From contig NZ_JWTA01000015.1 of NCBI RefSeq assembly GCF_000813825.1, forward strand, positions 296,403 to 360,402: DNA of 64,000 bases, given 5' to 3'. The first letter of the stretch is position 1. Each line of letters opens with the position of its first letter. The stretch is from Chryseobacterium taiwanense (GTDB lineage: Bacteria; Bacteroidota; Bacteroidia; Flavobacteriales; Weeksellaceae). Positions 34,925 through 42,964 of this stretch are shown piece after piece. The translations under genes and the position numbers were made by a program. The notes under the pieces were generated by a model. That model saw nothing but the letters and a program-made list of their open reading frames with translations, was not told the origin of the DNA and did not search any database.

Positions 34925-37117
34925 TTGAAAAAATTTCCTTTTTACCTTCAGCCAGATTCTAAAGATTGCGGACCTACCTGTCTCAGAATTATCAGTAAGC
35001 ATTATGGCAAAAGCATTTCCTTACAGCAAATCCGTAATTTGTCTGAAACAACACGAGATGGCAGTAGTTTATTAGGATTGAGTGATGCTGCTGAAGATAT
35101 GGGATACCGATCTTTAGGAGTACAGGTTGATTTTGAGACACTAGCTGTAGAAGTTCCATTTCCCTGTATTGTTCACTGGAACAAAAACCATTTTGTCGTG
35201 GTTTATAAAATTGACAAAAACAATCAGGTATATATTTCTGATCCTAGTTATGGACTTATTTCTTATACAAAGGAAGAGTTTATTAGAAGATGGATCGGCG
35301 AAAATGCGAATGAAAAAACAGAAGAAGGGATAGCTTTAATTCTTGAAACTACACCTGCATTTTTTCAAACAGAATTTGATGATCAGGAAAGCAAAGCCAG
35401 TTTTTCCTTTCTTTCAAAATATCTTTTAAAATATAAATCGCTTATTATACAATTGGCGATGGGGCTCTTGGCAGGAAGTTTACTTTCTCTTATTCTTCCA
35501 TTTCTTACCCAAAGTATTGTAGATGTTGGGATTCAGAATCAGGATCTGAGTTTTATTTATATTATCCTTTTAGCTCAGATTATGCTTTTTCTGGGAAGAA
35601 TGGGAATTGATATTATTAGAAGTTGGATTTTGTTGCATCTTTCAACACGAATAAATATTTCCATTATTTCAGATTTCTTTATCAAATTAATGAAACTTCC
35701 TATTAGTTTCTTTGATACGAGAATGACGGGAGATATTATGCAGAGAATTAATGATCATCATAGAATTGAACAGCTTCTTACCAGTTCTTCTCTGAATACG
35801 TTGTTTTCTTTAGTCAATCTTATTATATTCAGTATTGTCCTTTTGTTCTATGATTACAGACTGTTTGTAGTATACTTTATTGGAGCCGCACTGTATATCG
35901 GTTGGATCACTTTCTTCCTGAAAAAGAGAAAAGAACTTGATTATAAAAGATTTTCTCAGGTTTCCCAAGAACAAAGTAAAGTGATTGAGCTTATCAATGG
36001 AATGCAGGAAATTAAAATGCACAATGCTGAAAAGCAAAAACGCTGGGACTGGGAATTTTTACAGGTAAAGCTATTTAAACTCAGAATAAAATCTTTGTCA
36101 TTAGAACAATGGCAGTCTGTAGGAGGAAATTTCATCAATCAGATGAAAGATATTCTGATAAGTTTCTTATCTGCCAAATTGGTATTAACTGGAAATCTTA
36201 CATTAGGGATGATGCTTTCTGTCCAATATATCATTGGCCAGCTTAATAGTCCCTTGATGCAGCTAATTGATTTTATAAGACAAACACAGGATGCTAAAAT
36301 TTCACTTGAAAGATTAGGTGAAATTCATGATAAAGAAGACGAGGAAAACAAAGACGAGCAATATGCGACGGAACTTCCTCAACAGGATATTGAAATCTCA
36401 AATATGTCCTTTAGATATGTGGGATCGGAGCAGTATGTTTTTGAAAACTTAAGTTTGACTATTCCTTATCAAAAAACAACAGCTATTGTTGGAGCCAGCG
36501 GAAGCGGGAAAACAACTTTGCTAAAATTATTAATGAAATTTTATGAACCTAATGAGGGTGAGATAAAAATTGGTAATACTCAGATGAAAAACATTTCTCC
36601 AAGATTTTGGAGGGATCACTGTGGAGTGGTGATGCAGGAAGGATATGTGTTTAATGATACCATTTCTAACAATATTGCAGTAGGTGAAGATTATGTAGAT
36701 AAGGCAAAGTTGAGAAAAGCTGTGGAAATTGCTAATATTAAAGAATTTATTGAAGGATTACCTCTAAGTTATAATACCAAAATAGGAAATGAAGGTGTAG
36801 GTGTAAGTGGTGGACAAAGACAGAGATTATTCATCGCAAGAGCAGTATATAAATCTCCGGAATATATCTTCTTTGATGAAGCTACAAGTGCTTTGGATGC
36901 TAATAATGAGAAGGTGATTATGGAAAATCTAGAACATTTTTTTGAAGGGAAAACGGCAGTTGTTATTGCACACAGATTATCTACGGTGAAACATGCGGAT
37001 AAAATTATTGTTTTAGATAAAGGAAAGGTTGTAGAAGAAGGAAATCATGCGGAATTGGTAGCTATAAAAGGAGAATATTACAGACTTGTAAAAAACCAAC
37101 TTGAATTAGGTAATTAA
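34925..37117 (+). CDS. Peptidase-containing ABC transporter (PCAT, C39 domain) for leader cleavage and peptide export
   Basis: 730 residues. The start is TTG: an in-frame stop lies four codons upstream and the catalytic Cys is at residue 15, so no later start is possible. The C39 peptidase domain (1-135) has C15 (KDCGPTC), H89 (NKNHF) and D106 (SDPSYG), a full triad. The membrane domain with six helices runs about 160-440. The ATPase domain has Walker A GASGSGKTT (523-531), signature VSGGQ (627-631), Walker B YIFFDEATSALD and the His switch IAHRLST. PCATs remove double-glycine leaders and pump the core outward. It is flanked by the precursor genes. Confidence 0.95.
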   Translation: MKKFPFYLQPDSKDCGPTCLRIISKHYGKSISLQQIRNLSETTRDGSSLLGLSDAAEDMGYRSLGVQVDFETLAVEVPFPCIVHWNKNHFVVVYKIDKNNQVYISDPSYGLISYTKEEFIRRWIGENANEKTEEGIALILETTPAFFQTEFDDQESKASFSFLSKYLLKYKSLIIQLAMGLLAGSLLSLILPFLTQSIVDVGIQNQDLSFIYIILLAQIMLFLGRMGIDIIRSWILLHLSTRINISIISDFFIKLMKLPISFFDTRMTGDIMQRINDHHRIEQLLTSSSLNTLFSLVNLIIFSIVLLFYDYRLFVVYFIGAALYIGWITFFLKKRKELDYKRFSQVSQEQSKVIELINGMQEIKMHNAEKQKRWDWEFLQVKLFKLRIKSLSLEQWQSVGGNFINQMKDILISFLSAKLVLTGNLTLGMMLSVQYIIGQLNSPLMQLIDFIRQTQDAKISLERLGEIHDKEDEENKDEQYATELPQQDIEISNMSFRYVGSEQYVFENLSLTIPYQKTTAIVGASGSGKTTLLKLLMKFYEPNEGEIKIGNTQMKNISPRFWRDHCGVVMQEGYVFNDTISNNIAVGEDYVDKAKLRKAVEIANIKEFIEGLPLSYNTKIGNEGVGVSGGQRQRLFIARAVYKSPEYIFFDEATSALDANNEKVIMENLEHFFEGKTAVVIAHRLSTVKHADKIIVLDKGKVVEEGNHAELVAIKGEYYRLVKNQLELGN

Positions 37118-37173
37118 ACTTAAAAATAAATCAAACAATAAAGAAATATTTTTTATATTTAAACATAAATAAA

Positions 37174-37191
37174 AGCAGAATCCGAAAAGCT
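37174..37191 (+). promoter_or_regulatory. Precursor-associated 18-base box, copy B
   Basis: AGCAGAATCCGAAAAGCT, 34 bases before the ATG of peptide B. One base differs from copies A and C. A TATATTTA resembling a -7 element lies about 15 bases upstream, so the box would fall near the 5' end of the transcript. Confidence 0.6.
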
Positions 37192-37225
37192 AATAAGAAA
37201 AGGAAACAAATTAAACTAAAACAAT

Positions 37226-37414
37226 ATGAAAAATATAAAAAAATTAAAGAGAAAGGATTTAAAAAATGTAATCGGAGGTGATACTACTCCTACTCGGATT
37301 GTTTGTCTTCAACTTATAACTCAATTTGTAGAAGCACTTCCTGAAGATTATTGTGCTTATCCAGAAAATGCGGCTCATATAGCATGTCAATGTAAAAGAC
37401 TTTATGGTCTATAA
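37226..37414 (+). CDS. Cysteine-containing precursor peptide B with double-glycine leader
   Basis: 62 residues. Leader MKNIKKLKRKDLKNVI then G17-G18, so the predicted core starts at Asp19. The core has four cysteines at 27, 43, 54 and 56 and a more helical middle (QLITQFVEALPEDYCAY) than the other cores. It lies 108 bases after the transporter gene and upstream of precursor C. Same leader family as A, C and D, with an unrelated core. Confidence 0.8.
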   Translation: MKNIKKLKRKDLKNVIGGDTTPTRIVCLQLITQFVEALPEDYCAYPENAAHIACQCKRLYGL

Positions 37415-37522
37415 TATTGATGATGAAAGTTTAGTAATTAAAGTAAGGAGCTGGCTTCGTTCATCAAAACGACTCAAATCATGAGGCTTACCTTGTGTAA
37501 AATATTTATTTAATAAAGCTAT

Positions 37523-37540
37523 AGCGGAATCCGAAAAGCT
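37523..37540 (+). promoter_or_regulatory. Precursor-associated 18-base box, copy C
   Basis: AGCGGAATCCGAAAAGCT, identical to copy A, 33 bases before the ATG of peptide C. The following leader also matches that of B (AGGAAACAAATTAA). Confidence 0.6.
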
Positions 37541-37573
37541 AATAGAGTAGGAAACAAATTAACTAAAATTACT

Positions 37574-37786
37574 ATGAAAAATCTTAAAAAAATCTCAAGA
37601 AAAGATCTTAAATCAATTAAAGGAGGAGGTCTTTCTGATGATTGTTTTGCACAAATTATTCCTGGAGATCAAATCCCTGAAGATGGAGGATATGTTTGTC
37701 CTTGTAACCTAATTTGGTGTCCAAATACAGCATCTTGCATCTGGGAAACGATGTATGATGAACAAACTTGTGTTGGACAACTTTAA
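37574..37786 (+). CDS. Cysteine-rich precursor peptide C with double-glycine leader
   Basis: 70 residues. Leader MKNLKKISRKDLKSIK then G17-G18-G19. The core is acidic with six cysteines at 24, 42, 44, 49, 55 and 66, and several Trp/Pro/Gly (CPCNLIWCPNTASC). Followed by a hairpin that reaches into the start codon of the HlyD gene. Probably matured and exported by the transporter at 34925-37117. Confidence 0.8.
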   Translation: MKNLKKISRKDLKSIKGGGLSDDCFAQIIPGDQIPEDGGYVCPCNLIWCPNTASCIWETMYDEQTCVGQL

Positions 37787-37840
37787 ATCTTTATGAAAAG
37801 AAAGATTTATTTAAACTAAGATATTTATAATAGATATTGG

Positions 37841-37866
37841 TTAAATCCCCATTACTGGGGATTTAA
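37841..37866 (+). promoter_or_regulatory. Hairpin reaching the start codon of the HlyD-type gene
   Basis: Perfect 10-bp stem TTAAATCCCC / GGGGATTTAA with loop ATTACT. The last stem base is the A of the ATG at 37866. There is no T run after it, so it is not a standard terminator. It could hide the start site or limit transcription passing from the precursors into the adaptor gene. Confidence 0.5.
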
Positions 37867-39179
37867 TGTATGAAAAGATGCCAACAAAAGACGTTTTAGA
37901 CAACATAGAATTACGCTCAGAAAGCGTTCAGGATATTCTTACCGAACCTCCTCACTGGATGATCCGCTGGGGAAATACGATGTTTCTCATCATATTAATC
38001 ATGATATTGATGATGAGCTATATCATCAGATATCCGGAGTTTGTGCCGGCTCCAATTGTTGTGACCTCACAAAATCCTCCGGAGAAAATTGAGGCGAGGA
38101 ATAATTCAAAAATTGAGAAAATATTCATCAGAGACCATCAAAAAGTTAAGACTGGTGATGTTCTTATGGTCTTGCAATCGGCGGGAAACTATCAGGATAT
38201 TTTAAATCTTAAAAAAATTGTTGATACGATTGCATCTAATCATTTATCATCTTTTCCTGTACAAGAAAGTTCTTATTTCAAATTAGGCGAACTTCAGGGA
38301 GATTACAACAATTTTGCAAAAGCACTTCAGGATGAGCATTTATTTACCAAGCTTCAGCCCTATGCTCCTGAAAACCTAGCGGCCAATCAAAGTATTGCAG
38401 AATCAAGAAGCCGAATTTCGACTTTAAAACAACAAAAAAATCTTGAAGCTTTAAAATATACCCTTACCAAGAAGAACTATCAGAGATCCCAAAAATTATT
38501 TAAACAGGGAGTTATTGCCGCCGTAGAGTTGGAAAATGAAAAAATCAAATATCTTCAGGCTCAGCAAAATTTAGAAAATATCAATATTTCATTGTCTCAG
38601 ATGGAAGAAAGTATTTCTAATCTGAATAAAACAAAAAGCGGAACAGCCATCAATACCGAAAAAGACAAAATAAACTATTCTTCTCAGACTCTACAGTTAT
38701 TTGAACAGCTCAGAAAGTCGTTAAAACAATGGGAACAAACGTATCTTATTACTTCTTCTACGAATGGAGTCGCTAGTTTTCAGCAGTTTTTTGGGGTGAA
38801 TCAGTTTGTGAAAAGTGGAGATCCTATCGTTTCTATTTTGCCAGATGAAAAGGAAGCCGTGGTTGGAAGAATGTCTGTACCGACAGTAAATTCCGGGAAA
38901 ATTATAGCAGGGGAAAAGGTGTTAATAAAGCTTGATAATTACCCTTACCAGGAATTCGGTATCATTGAAGGTAAAGTTCAGAATATTTCGCTTATTCCGG
39001 ATTCACAAGGGAATTATTATGTAGATGTTATTCTTTCTAAAGGATTGAAAACCTCATATAACAAAACCTTAAAATTTGATAAAGAATTAAGAGGGAATGC
39101 TGAAATTGTAACGAAAGACTTACGATTAATTGAAAGAGTCTTTTATCAGATAAGAAAATTATTAGGCTATCAAGGATAA
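37866..39179 (+). CDS. HlyD family secretion adaptor of the peptide exporter
   Basis: 437 residues. One membrane segment (about 38-56, FLIILIMILMMSYII). A biotinyl-lipoyl-like half motif follows (KIEKIFIRDHQKVKTGDVLMVL), then a long coiled-coil hairpin (about 120-280, with QKNLEALKYTLTKKNYQRSQ) and the second half of the barrel (PIVSILPDEKEAVVGRM). It should link the PCAT in the inner membrane to an outer-membrane channel. No TolC-like gene is adjacent, so a channel elsewhere would be used. The start may be ATG 37866 or the ATG at 37878, four codons later. Confidence 0.9.
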   Translation: MYEKMPTKDVLDNIELRSESVQDILTEPPHWMIRWGNTMFLIILIMILMMSYIIRYPEFVPAPIVVTSQNPPEKIEARNNSKIEKIFIRDHQKVKTGDVLMVLQSAGNYQDILNLKKIVDTIASNHLSSFPVQESSYFKLGELQGDYNNFAKALQDEHLFTKLQPYAPENLAANQSIAESRSRISTLKQQKNLEALKYTLTKKNYQRSQKLFKQGVIAAVELENEKIKYLQAQQNLENINISLSQMEESISNLNKTKSGTAINTEKDKINYSSQTLQLFEQLRKSLKQWEQTYLITSSTNGVASFQQFFGVNQFVKSGDPIVSILPDEKEAVVGRMSVPTVNSGKIIAGEKVLIKLDNYPYQEFGIIEGKVQNISLIPDSQGNYYVDVILSKGLKTSYNKTLKFDKELRGNAEIVTKDLRLIERVFYQIRKLLGYQG

Positions 39180-39200
39180 AAGATAGATCATATAAAAAAG

Positions 39201-39228
39201 AAACCGTTCCCAAAAGGAGCGGTTTTTT
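39201..39228. terminator. Bidirectional terminator between the adaptor gene and peptide D
   Basis: Stem AAACCGTTCC / GGAGCGGTTT (10 bp, one mismatch), loop CAAAA, T6 on the plus strand and a T-rich tail on the minus strand. Confidence 0.82.
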
Positions 39229-39249
39229 ATAAAGTGTATTGAATTTCAA

Positions 39250-39417
39250 TTAGATTGAATTATCTGGACATTTGAAGTCGTCACTGCATGTTGCGCAAAC
39301 AATTGTTCCATCTGGACATGCATACATACAAAATTCAGGTTCTGGAAGGATTTCGATTCCTCCTGCTCCGGTAATAGTTTTTAATTGTGCTTTGTTTAAT
39401 TTTTTTAAGTTTTTCAT
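39250..39417 (-). CDS. Cysteine-rich precursor peptide D with GA-type leader, opposite strand
   Basis: 55 residues. Leader MKNLKKLNKAQLKTIT then G17-A18-G19-G20. The core has five cysteines at 30, 34, 41, 44 and 50 (FCMYACPDGTIVCATC, then KCPD). The leader matches A-C in length and charge. Unlike them it is on the minus strand and lacks the 18-base box, although the bases next to the start (ACTAAAACAATATG) match those of peptide B. An odd cysteine count suggests a free thiol, a dimer or a modified residue. Confidence 0.75.
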   Translation of the reverse strand: MKNLKKLNKAQLKTITGAGGIEILPEPEFCMYACPDGTIVCATCSDDFKCPDNSI

Positions 39418-39518
39418 ATTGTTTTAGTTAAAAGTTTGACACTAACGTAAAGATAATCAAAAAACTAATAACTCAAACAAATGTGGAATATTTTATAATT
39501 AAATTAATGTAAATAAAA

Positions 39519-39540
39519 AACCGGGCAAAAATACCCGGTT
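39519..39540 (-). terminator. Terminator of the oxygenase gene
   Basis: AACCGGG / CCCGGTT stem, 8-base loop, T6 on the minus strand. It lies 10 bases beyond the stop. Confidence 0.85.
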
Positions 39541-39549
39541 CTATTGTTT

Positions 39550-40500
39550 TTATTTTTTGATTAATCCTAATTCAATTAATCTTTCATGTAAAAATTCTCC
39601 TGCAGTCGTATCTTCATACAATTTAGGATGGTTTTCGTCTACACAATTTTCAAGAGCATTTAAAGACATTCCGCTTACAGGGTGCATAAAGAAAGGAATT
39701 GAATATCTTGAAGTTCCCCACAATTCTCTAGGCGGGTTTACCACTCTGTGAATCGTAGATTTCAGTTTGTTGTTGGTATGTCTCGATAACATATCTCCAA
39801 CGTTGATCATCAATTCGTCCGGTTCTGCAATTGCATCAATCCAGTCTCCATTGTGATTTTGAACCTGAAGACCTTTCCCCTGAGAACCCATTAAAAGAGT
39901 AATCAAGTTGATGTCTCCATGTGCTGCAGCTCTTACGGCGTCATTTGGTTCTTCTGTAATAGGAGGGTAATGAATAGGTCTTAGAATAGAGTTTCCTTCT
40001 GCAATTTTATCATCAAAATAAAATTCATCAAGACCAAGATACAGAGCCAGAGCTCTCAGAACATATTGTCCTGTTTTTTCAAGCATTTGGTAAGTTTCCT
40101 TACCTACTTCGTTGAATTCTGGAAGTTCATCAACGATTACATTGTCCGGATACTCGCTTTTGTATTTTGAATCATCAGACACATACTGTCCGAAATGCCA
40201 AAATTCTTTCAAGTCTCCTTTTTTGAAGCCTTTTGCAGTCTCCTTACCGAATCCTACATAGCCTCTTTGTCCACCAATTCCCGGAATCTCATACTTCTGT
40301 TTTGTTTCCGTTGGTAATTCAAAAAAGTTTTTTACCTCTCCATACAATTCACTCACAAGCTTATCATCTAAGAAATGTCCTTTTAAGGCTACAAATCCGA
40401 TTTCTTCATAAGCTTTTCCGATTTCATTTACAAATTTCTGTTTGCGTTCCGGTTCACCCGAAAGGAAATCACGCAGGTCTACACTAGGTATTTTGTCCAT
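39550..40500 (-). CDS. 2-oxoglutarate/Fe(II)-type dioxygenase, isopenicillin N synthase-like family
   Basis: 316 residues. The DIOX_N half has IPSVDLRDFLSG and YEEIGFVALKGH. The jelly-roll core has the iron ligands H194-x-D196 (AAAHGD) and H251 (STIHRVV), and the co-substrate pair R265-x-S267 (RYS). It is the common soluble family that includes gibberellin- and ACC-oxidase-like proteins. In flavobacteria its substrate is not known. It is transcribed away from menD and shares no clear operon. It is not assumed to belong to the peptide locus, although it is next to it. Confidence 0.9.
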   Translation of the reverse strand: MDKIPSVDLRDFLSGEPERKQKFVNEIGKAYEEIGFVALKGHFLDDKLVSELYGEVKNFFELPTETKQKYEIPGIGGQRGYVGFGKETAKGFKKGDLKEFWHFGQYVSDDSKYKSEYPDNVIVDELPEFNEVGKETYQMLEKTGQYVLRALALYLGLDEFYFDDKIAEGNSILRPIHYPPITEEPNDAVRAAAHGDINLITLLMGSQGKGLQVQNHNGDWIDAIAEPDELMINVGDMLSRHTNNKLKSTIHRVVNPPRELWGTSRYSIPFFMHPVSGMSLNALENCVDENHPKLYEDTTAGEFLHERLIELGLIKK

Positions 40501-40582
40501 TTTAGAAATTTTTCGTGGTGCTAAATTACATTTTTTAAATTAATCTTTTTAGAGTTAAGTATTTATAAATTAAATTTGTCGT

Positions 40583-42259
40583 ATGAAAAAATATTCTTCT
40601 AAAAGAAGTATTCAGATACTCGCACATCTTCTTCAACAGTACGGAATTTCAGACATTGTTATCTCACCAGGATCCAGAAATGCTCCTTTGGCGATTCATT
40701 TTTCAGAAATGGATAATTTTCATTGCTATAGCATTGTAGATGAGAGAAGTGCAGCTTTTGTAGGAATGGGAATGGCAAAAAGCGAGAAAAAGCCAGTTGC
40801 TATTACATGTACAAGCGGATCTGCTGCGTTAAATTATTATCCGGCAATTGCAGAAGCGTTTTATCAGAATATTCCTTTGTTGATCTTAACTGCAGACAGA
40901 CCTACGGATTTTGTAGACCTTTTTGACGGACAGACCATCAGACAGAATAATATTTTTCATCAGCATTCCTACGGAGACTTCCAGCTTTTGGAAGACAGTA
41001 AAGAGAATGCAGAAGACCTGAATTTTGAAACCATTAAAAAAGCCATTGAACTTTGTTTTGAAAAACAAGGTCCGGTTCATATCAATATTCCGTTAGAAGA
41101 ACCTTTGTATGAGTTGGTTTCAGAGCTTCCGACTTTCCCAACGGTGGAAAAGACCATCAAGCAAAAAGATTATGAAATTCCGTCTAATTTGATTGCAGAC
41201 TGGAATACCTCTCAAAGAATCATGTTGTTGGTAGGGACAAGAGATTACAGCCCGGAATTGGAAAATCAATTAACACAGTTGGTGAAAAATCATTCTGTAG
41301 TGGTATTGAGTGAGGCAAATTCTAATCTGCATCACGAAAAATTCTTTAAACATATTGACCGTTATATTTATAATTTCACAGAGGAAGATTTTAAAACCTA
41401 TGCTCCGGATTTATTGATTACGGTAGGTCAGAATGTGGTATCAAAAAAAGTAAAACAGTTTTTAAGAAAGGCACATCCAAAACAACATTGGCATTTGGAT
41501 GAGGTTTGGCAACCAGATACTTATTTTGCATTAACTGAAAAAGTTGAAGTAAAGCCCGAAGTTTTCTTTTCTAAATTGTTGAAATTTGTTAGTCTTGAGC
41601 CAAAGCCTTACTTTAACCTTTGGGATGTTTTAAGAGATAAAAAGGATGCGAAACATGAGTCTTTTCTGAACAAGATCGATTTTTCAGATTTTTATTTCTT
41701 CAATAAAGCTTCTCAGACTATTCCTGAGAATTATAATATTCATTTTAGTAATAGTTCGGCAATCAGATACGCACAGTTATTTGATTTCGGAAAAAGTAAG
41801 ATCTACTGTAACAGAGGGACGAGCGGAATAGATGGCTCTACTTCTACAGCAATGGGATTTGCCATTAAAAATGCGAATCCGACGTTGTTAATTACTGGAG
41901 ATTTAAGTTTTTTCTATGACATCAATGGACTTTGGAATCAATACATTCCGCCATTTGTAAGGGTGATTATTTTTAATAATGGAGAAGGGAATATCTTTAA
42001 AATTATTCCGGGACCTGGAAATGCAAATCCGAATACATTAGATGAATTTATTGCGACAAAGCATCATAAGAATGCGGAGCATTTAGCAAAGCATTTTGGT
42101 TTTTCTTACATCAAAGTTGAAGACGAACCAACATTAGACAGGGTAATGGAGAATTTCTTCAAAGCAGATATCCAACCGAAAATTTTAGAAGTAAATACCT
42201 ACGGGAAAAATAGTGCAGATATTCTGAAAGCTTATTTTGACTTTATGAAAGAAAATTAA
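40583..42259 (+). CDS. menD: 2-succinyl-5-enolpyruvyl-6-hydroxy-3-cyclohexene-1-carboxylate synthase MenD
   Basis: 558 residues. Thiamine-diphosphate enzyme of menaquinone synthesis that joins isochorismate with 2-oxoglutarate. The N-terminal GISDIVISPGSRNAPLAI, the ThDP Glu region DERSAAFVGMGMA, SAALNYYPAIAEA and RPTDFVDLFDGQTIRQ are MenD motifs, and the metal-binding GDLSFFYDINGLWN stretch lies near 445. Other men genes are not in the window. A -7 element TAAATTTG lies only 5 bases before the ATG, which would give a very short leader. Ended by a strong terminator. Confidence 0.96.
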   Translation: MKKYSSKRSIQILAHLLQQYGISDIVISPGSRNAPLAIHFSEMDNFHCYSIVDERSAAFVGMGMAKSEKKPVAITCTSGSAALNYYPAIAEAFYQNIPLLILTADRPTDFVDLFDGQTIRQNNIFHQHSYGDFQLLEDSKENAEDLNFETIKKAIELCFEKQGPVHINIPLEEPLYELVSELPTFPTVEKTIKQKDYEIPSNLIADWNTSQRIMLLVGTRDYSPELENQLTQLVKNHSVVVLSEANSNLHHEKFFKHIDRYIYNFTEEDFKTYAPDLLITVGQNVVSKKVKQFLRKAHPKQHWHLDEVWQPDTYFALTEKVEVKPEVFFSKLLKFVSLEPKPYFNLWDVLRDKKDAKHESFLNKIDFSDFYFFNKASQTIPENYNIHFSNSSAIRYAQLFDFGKSKIYCNRGTSGIDGSTSTAMGFAIKNANPTLLITGDLSFFYDINGLWNQYIPPFVRVIIFNNGEGNIFKIIPGPGNANPNTLDEFIATKHHKNAEHLAKHFGFSYIKVEDEPTLDRVMENFFKADIQPKILEVNTYGKNSADILKAYFDFMKEN

Positions 42260-42276
42260 TTCTACCTATAAATAAT

Positions 42277-42314
42277 AAAAAAGCATCCCTATTCTAAAAT
42301 ACGGATGCTTTTTT
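42277..42314. terminator. Bidirectional terminator between menD and the pabC-like gene
   Basis: Stem AAAAAAGCATCC / GGATGCTTTTTT with a 14-base loop. T runs on both strands. Confidence 0.85.
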
Positions 42315-42337
42315 ATTTAGCTATACATTCCTTTTAA

Positions 42338-42964
42338 TTAAATATCAAGATATTCCTCATTATCCGGAAGATTGATAATTCTGTCGATAGGATAAATAAA
42401 CATATCATCAAAATCATTTAAGGCGTTAATCAACTGAAAATGTGAAAACTGTTTGATGTTTTGCAAAGTGATCTCAGCTTCTTTAATTTTTTTCTGTTTT
42501 AGCAGGTTCTGTCTTTGTACCCCGTTTAGAAGATAGGTGGAAGGAGTAAACCAGTCTTTCCCTTTTAGAAATAAAAGGTTGGAGAAAGAAGTATCTGTAA
42601 TGTGATTGTTTTTTACAATAATGATTTCCTCAGTTTTCGCTTTCATCTTCATTTTATCAAGCTCTTTTCGGTCTTCAGACTTAAAAGAATAATCGAAGCT
42701 GTTGTTTTCTACTAACTGAAAGTCTGCTATTTCAGGAATCGCATAAGGAATCATCTGAGTGCGTACTTTTTTATCCAGATCATACACGAATCTAAGCTTG
42801 AAAAGACCGTCTTCATCATGTTCCAGTTTTTCATATATTTTTTTCAGGTCAATAGAACCTTCCTTTCCAAAATGTGAAAAAGTCTGATTGATCCGTTTTT
42901 GGTGAAGTTCCAAAAGGAAAACTTCCTGATCCTCTACTTTAATGCTCTCAATGAATTGGGACAT
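42338..42964 (-). CDS. Aminotransferase class IV protein, probable 4-amino-4-deoxychorismate lyase
   Basis: 208 residues, short for the class-IV fold (PabC/IlvE), which is usual for flavobacterial partners of PabB. HQKRINQTFSHFG gives the early His/Arg region, LRFVYD the probable PLP-Lys neighbourhood in a variant form, and TDTSFSNLLFLKGKDWFTPS with LNGVQRQNLL the C-terminal PLP-phosphate region. It overlaps pabB by 17 bases, so translation is coupled. Together they would make p-aminobenzoate for folate. Confidence 0.75.
   Translation of the reverse strand: MSQFIESIKVEDQEVFLLELHQKRINQTFSHFGKEGSIDLKKIYEKLEHDEDGLFKLRFVYDLDKKVRTQMIPYAIPEIADFQLVENNSFDYSFKSEDRKELDKMKMKAKTEEIIIVKNNHITDTSFSNLLFLKGKDWFTPSTYLLNGVQRQNLLKQKKIKEAEITLQNIKQFSHFQLINALNDFDDMFIYPIDRIINLPDNEEYLDI

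Noticed and set aside
39550..40500. Oxygenase next to peptide D as a tailoring enzyme
   Set aside because: It is separated from peptide D by its own terminator, and its family is a common stand-alone one. No positive link was seen.
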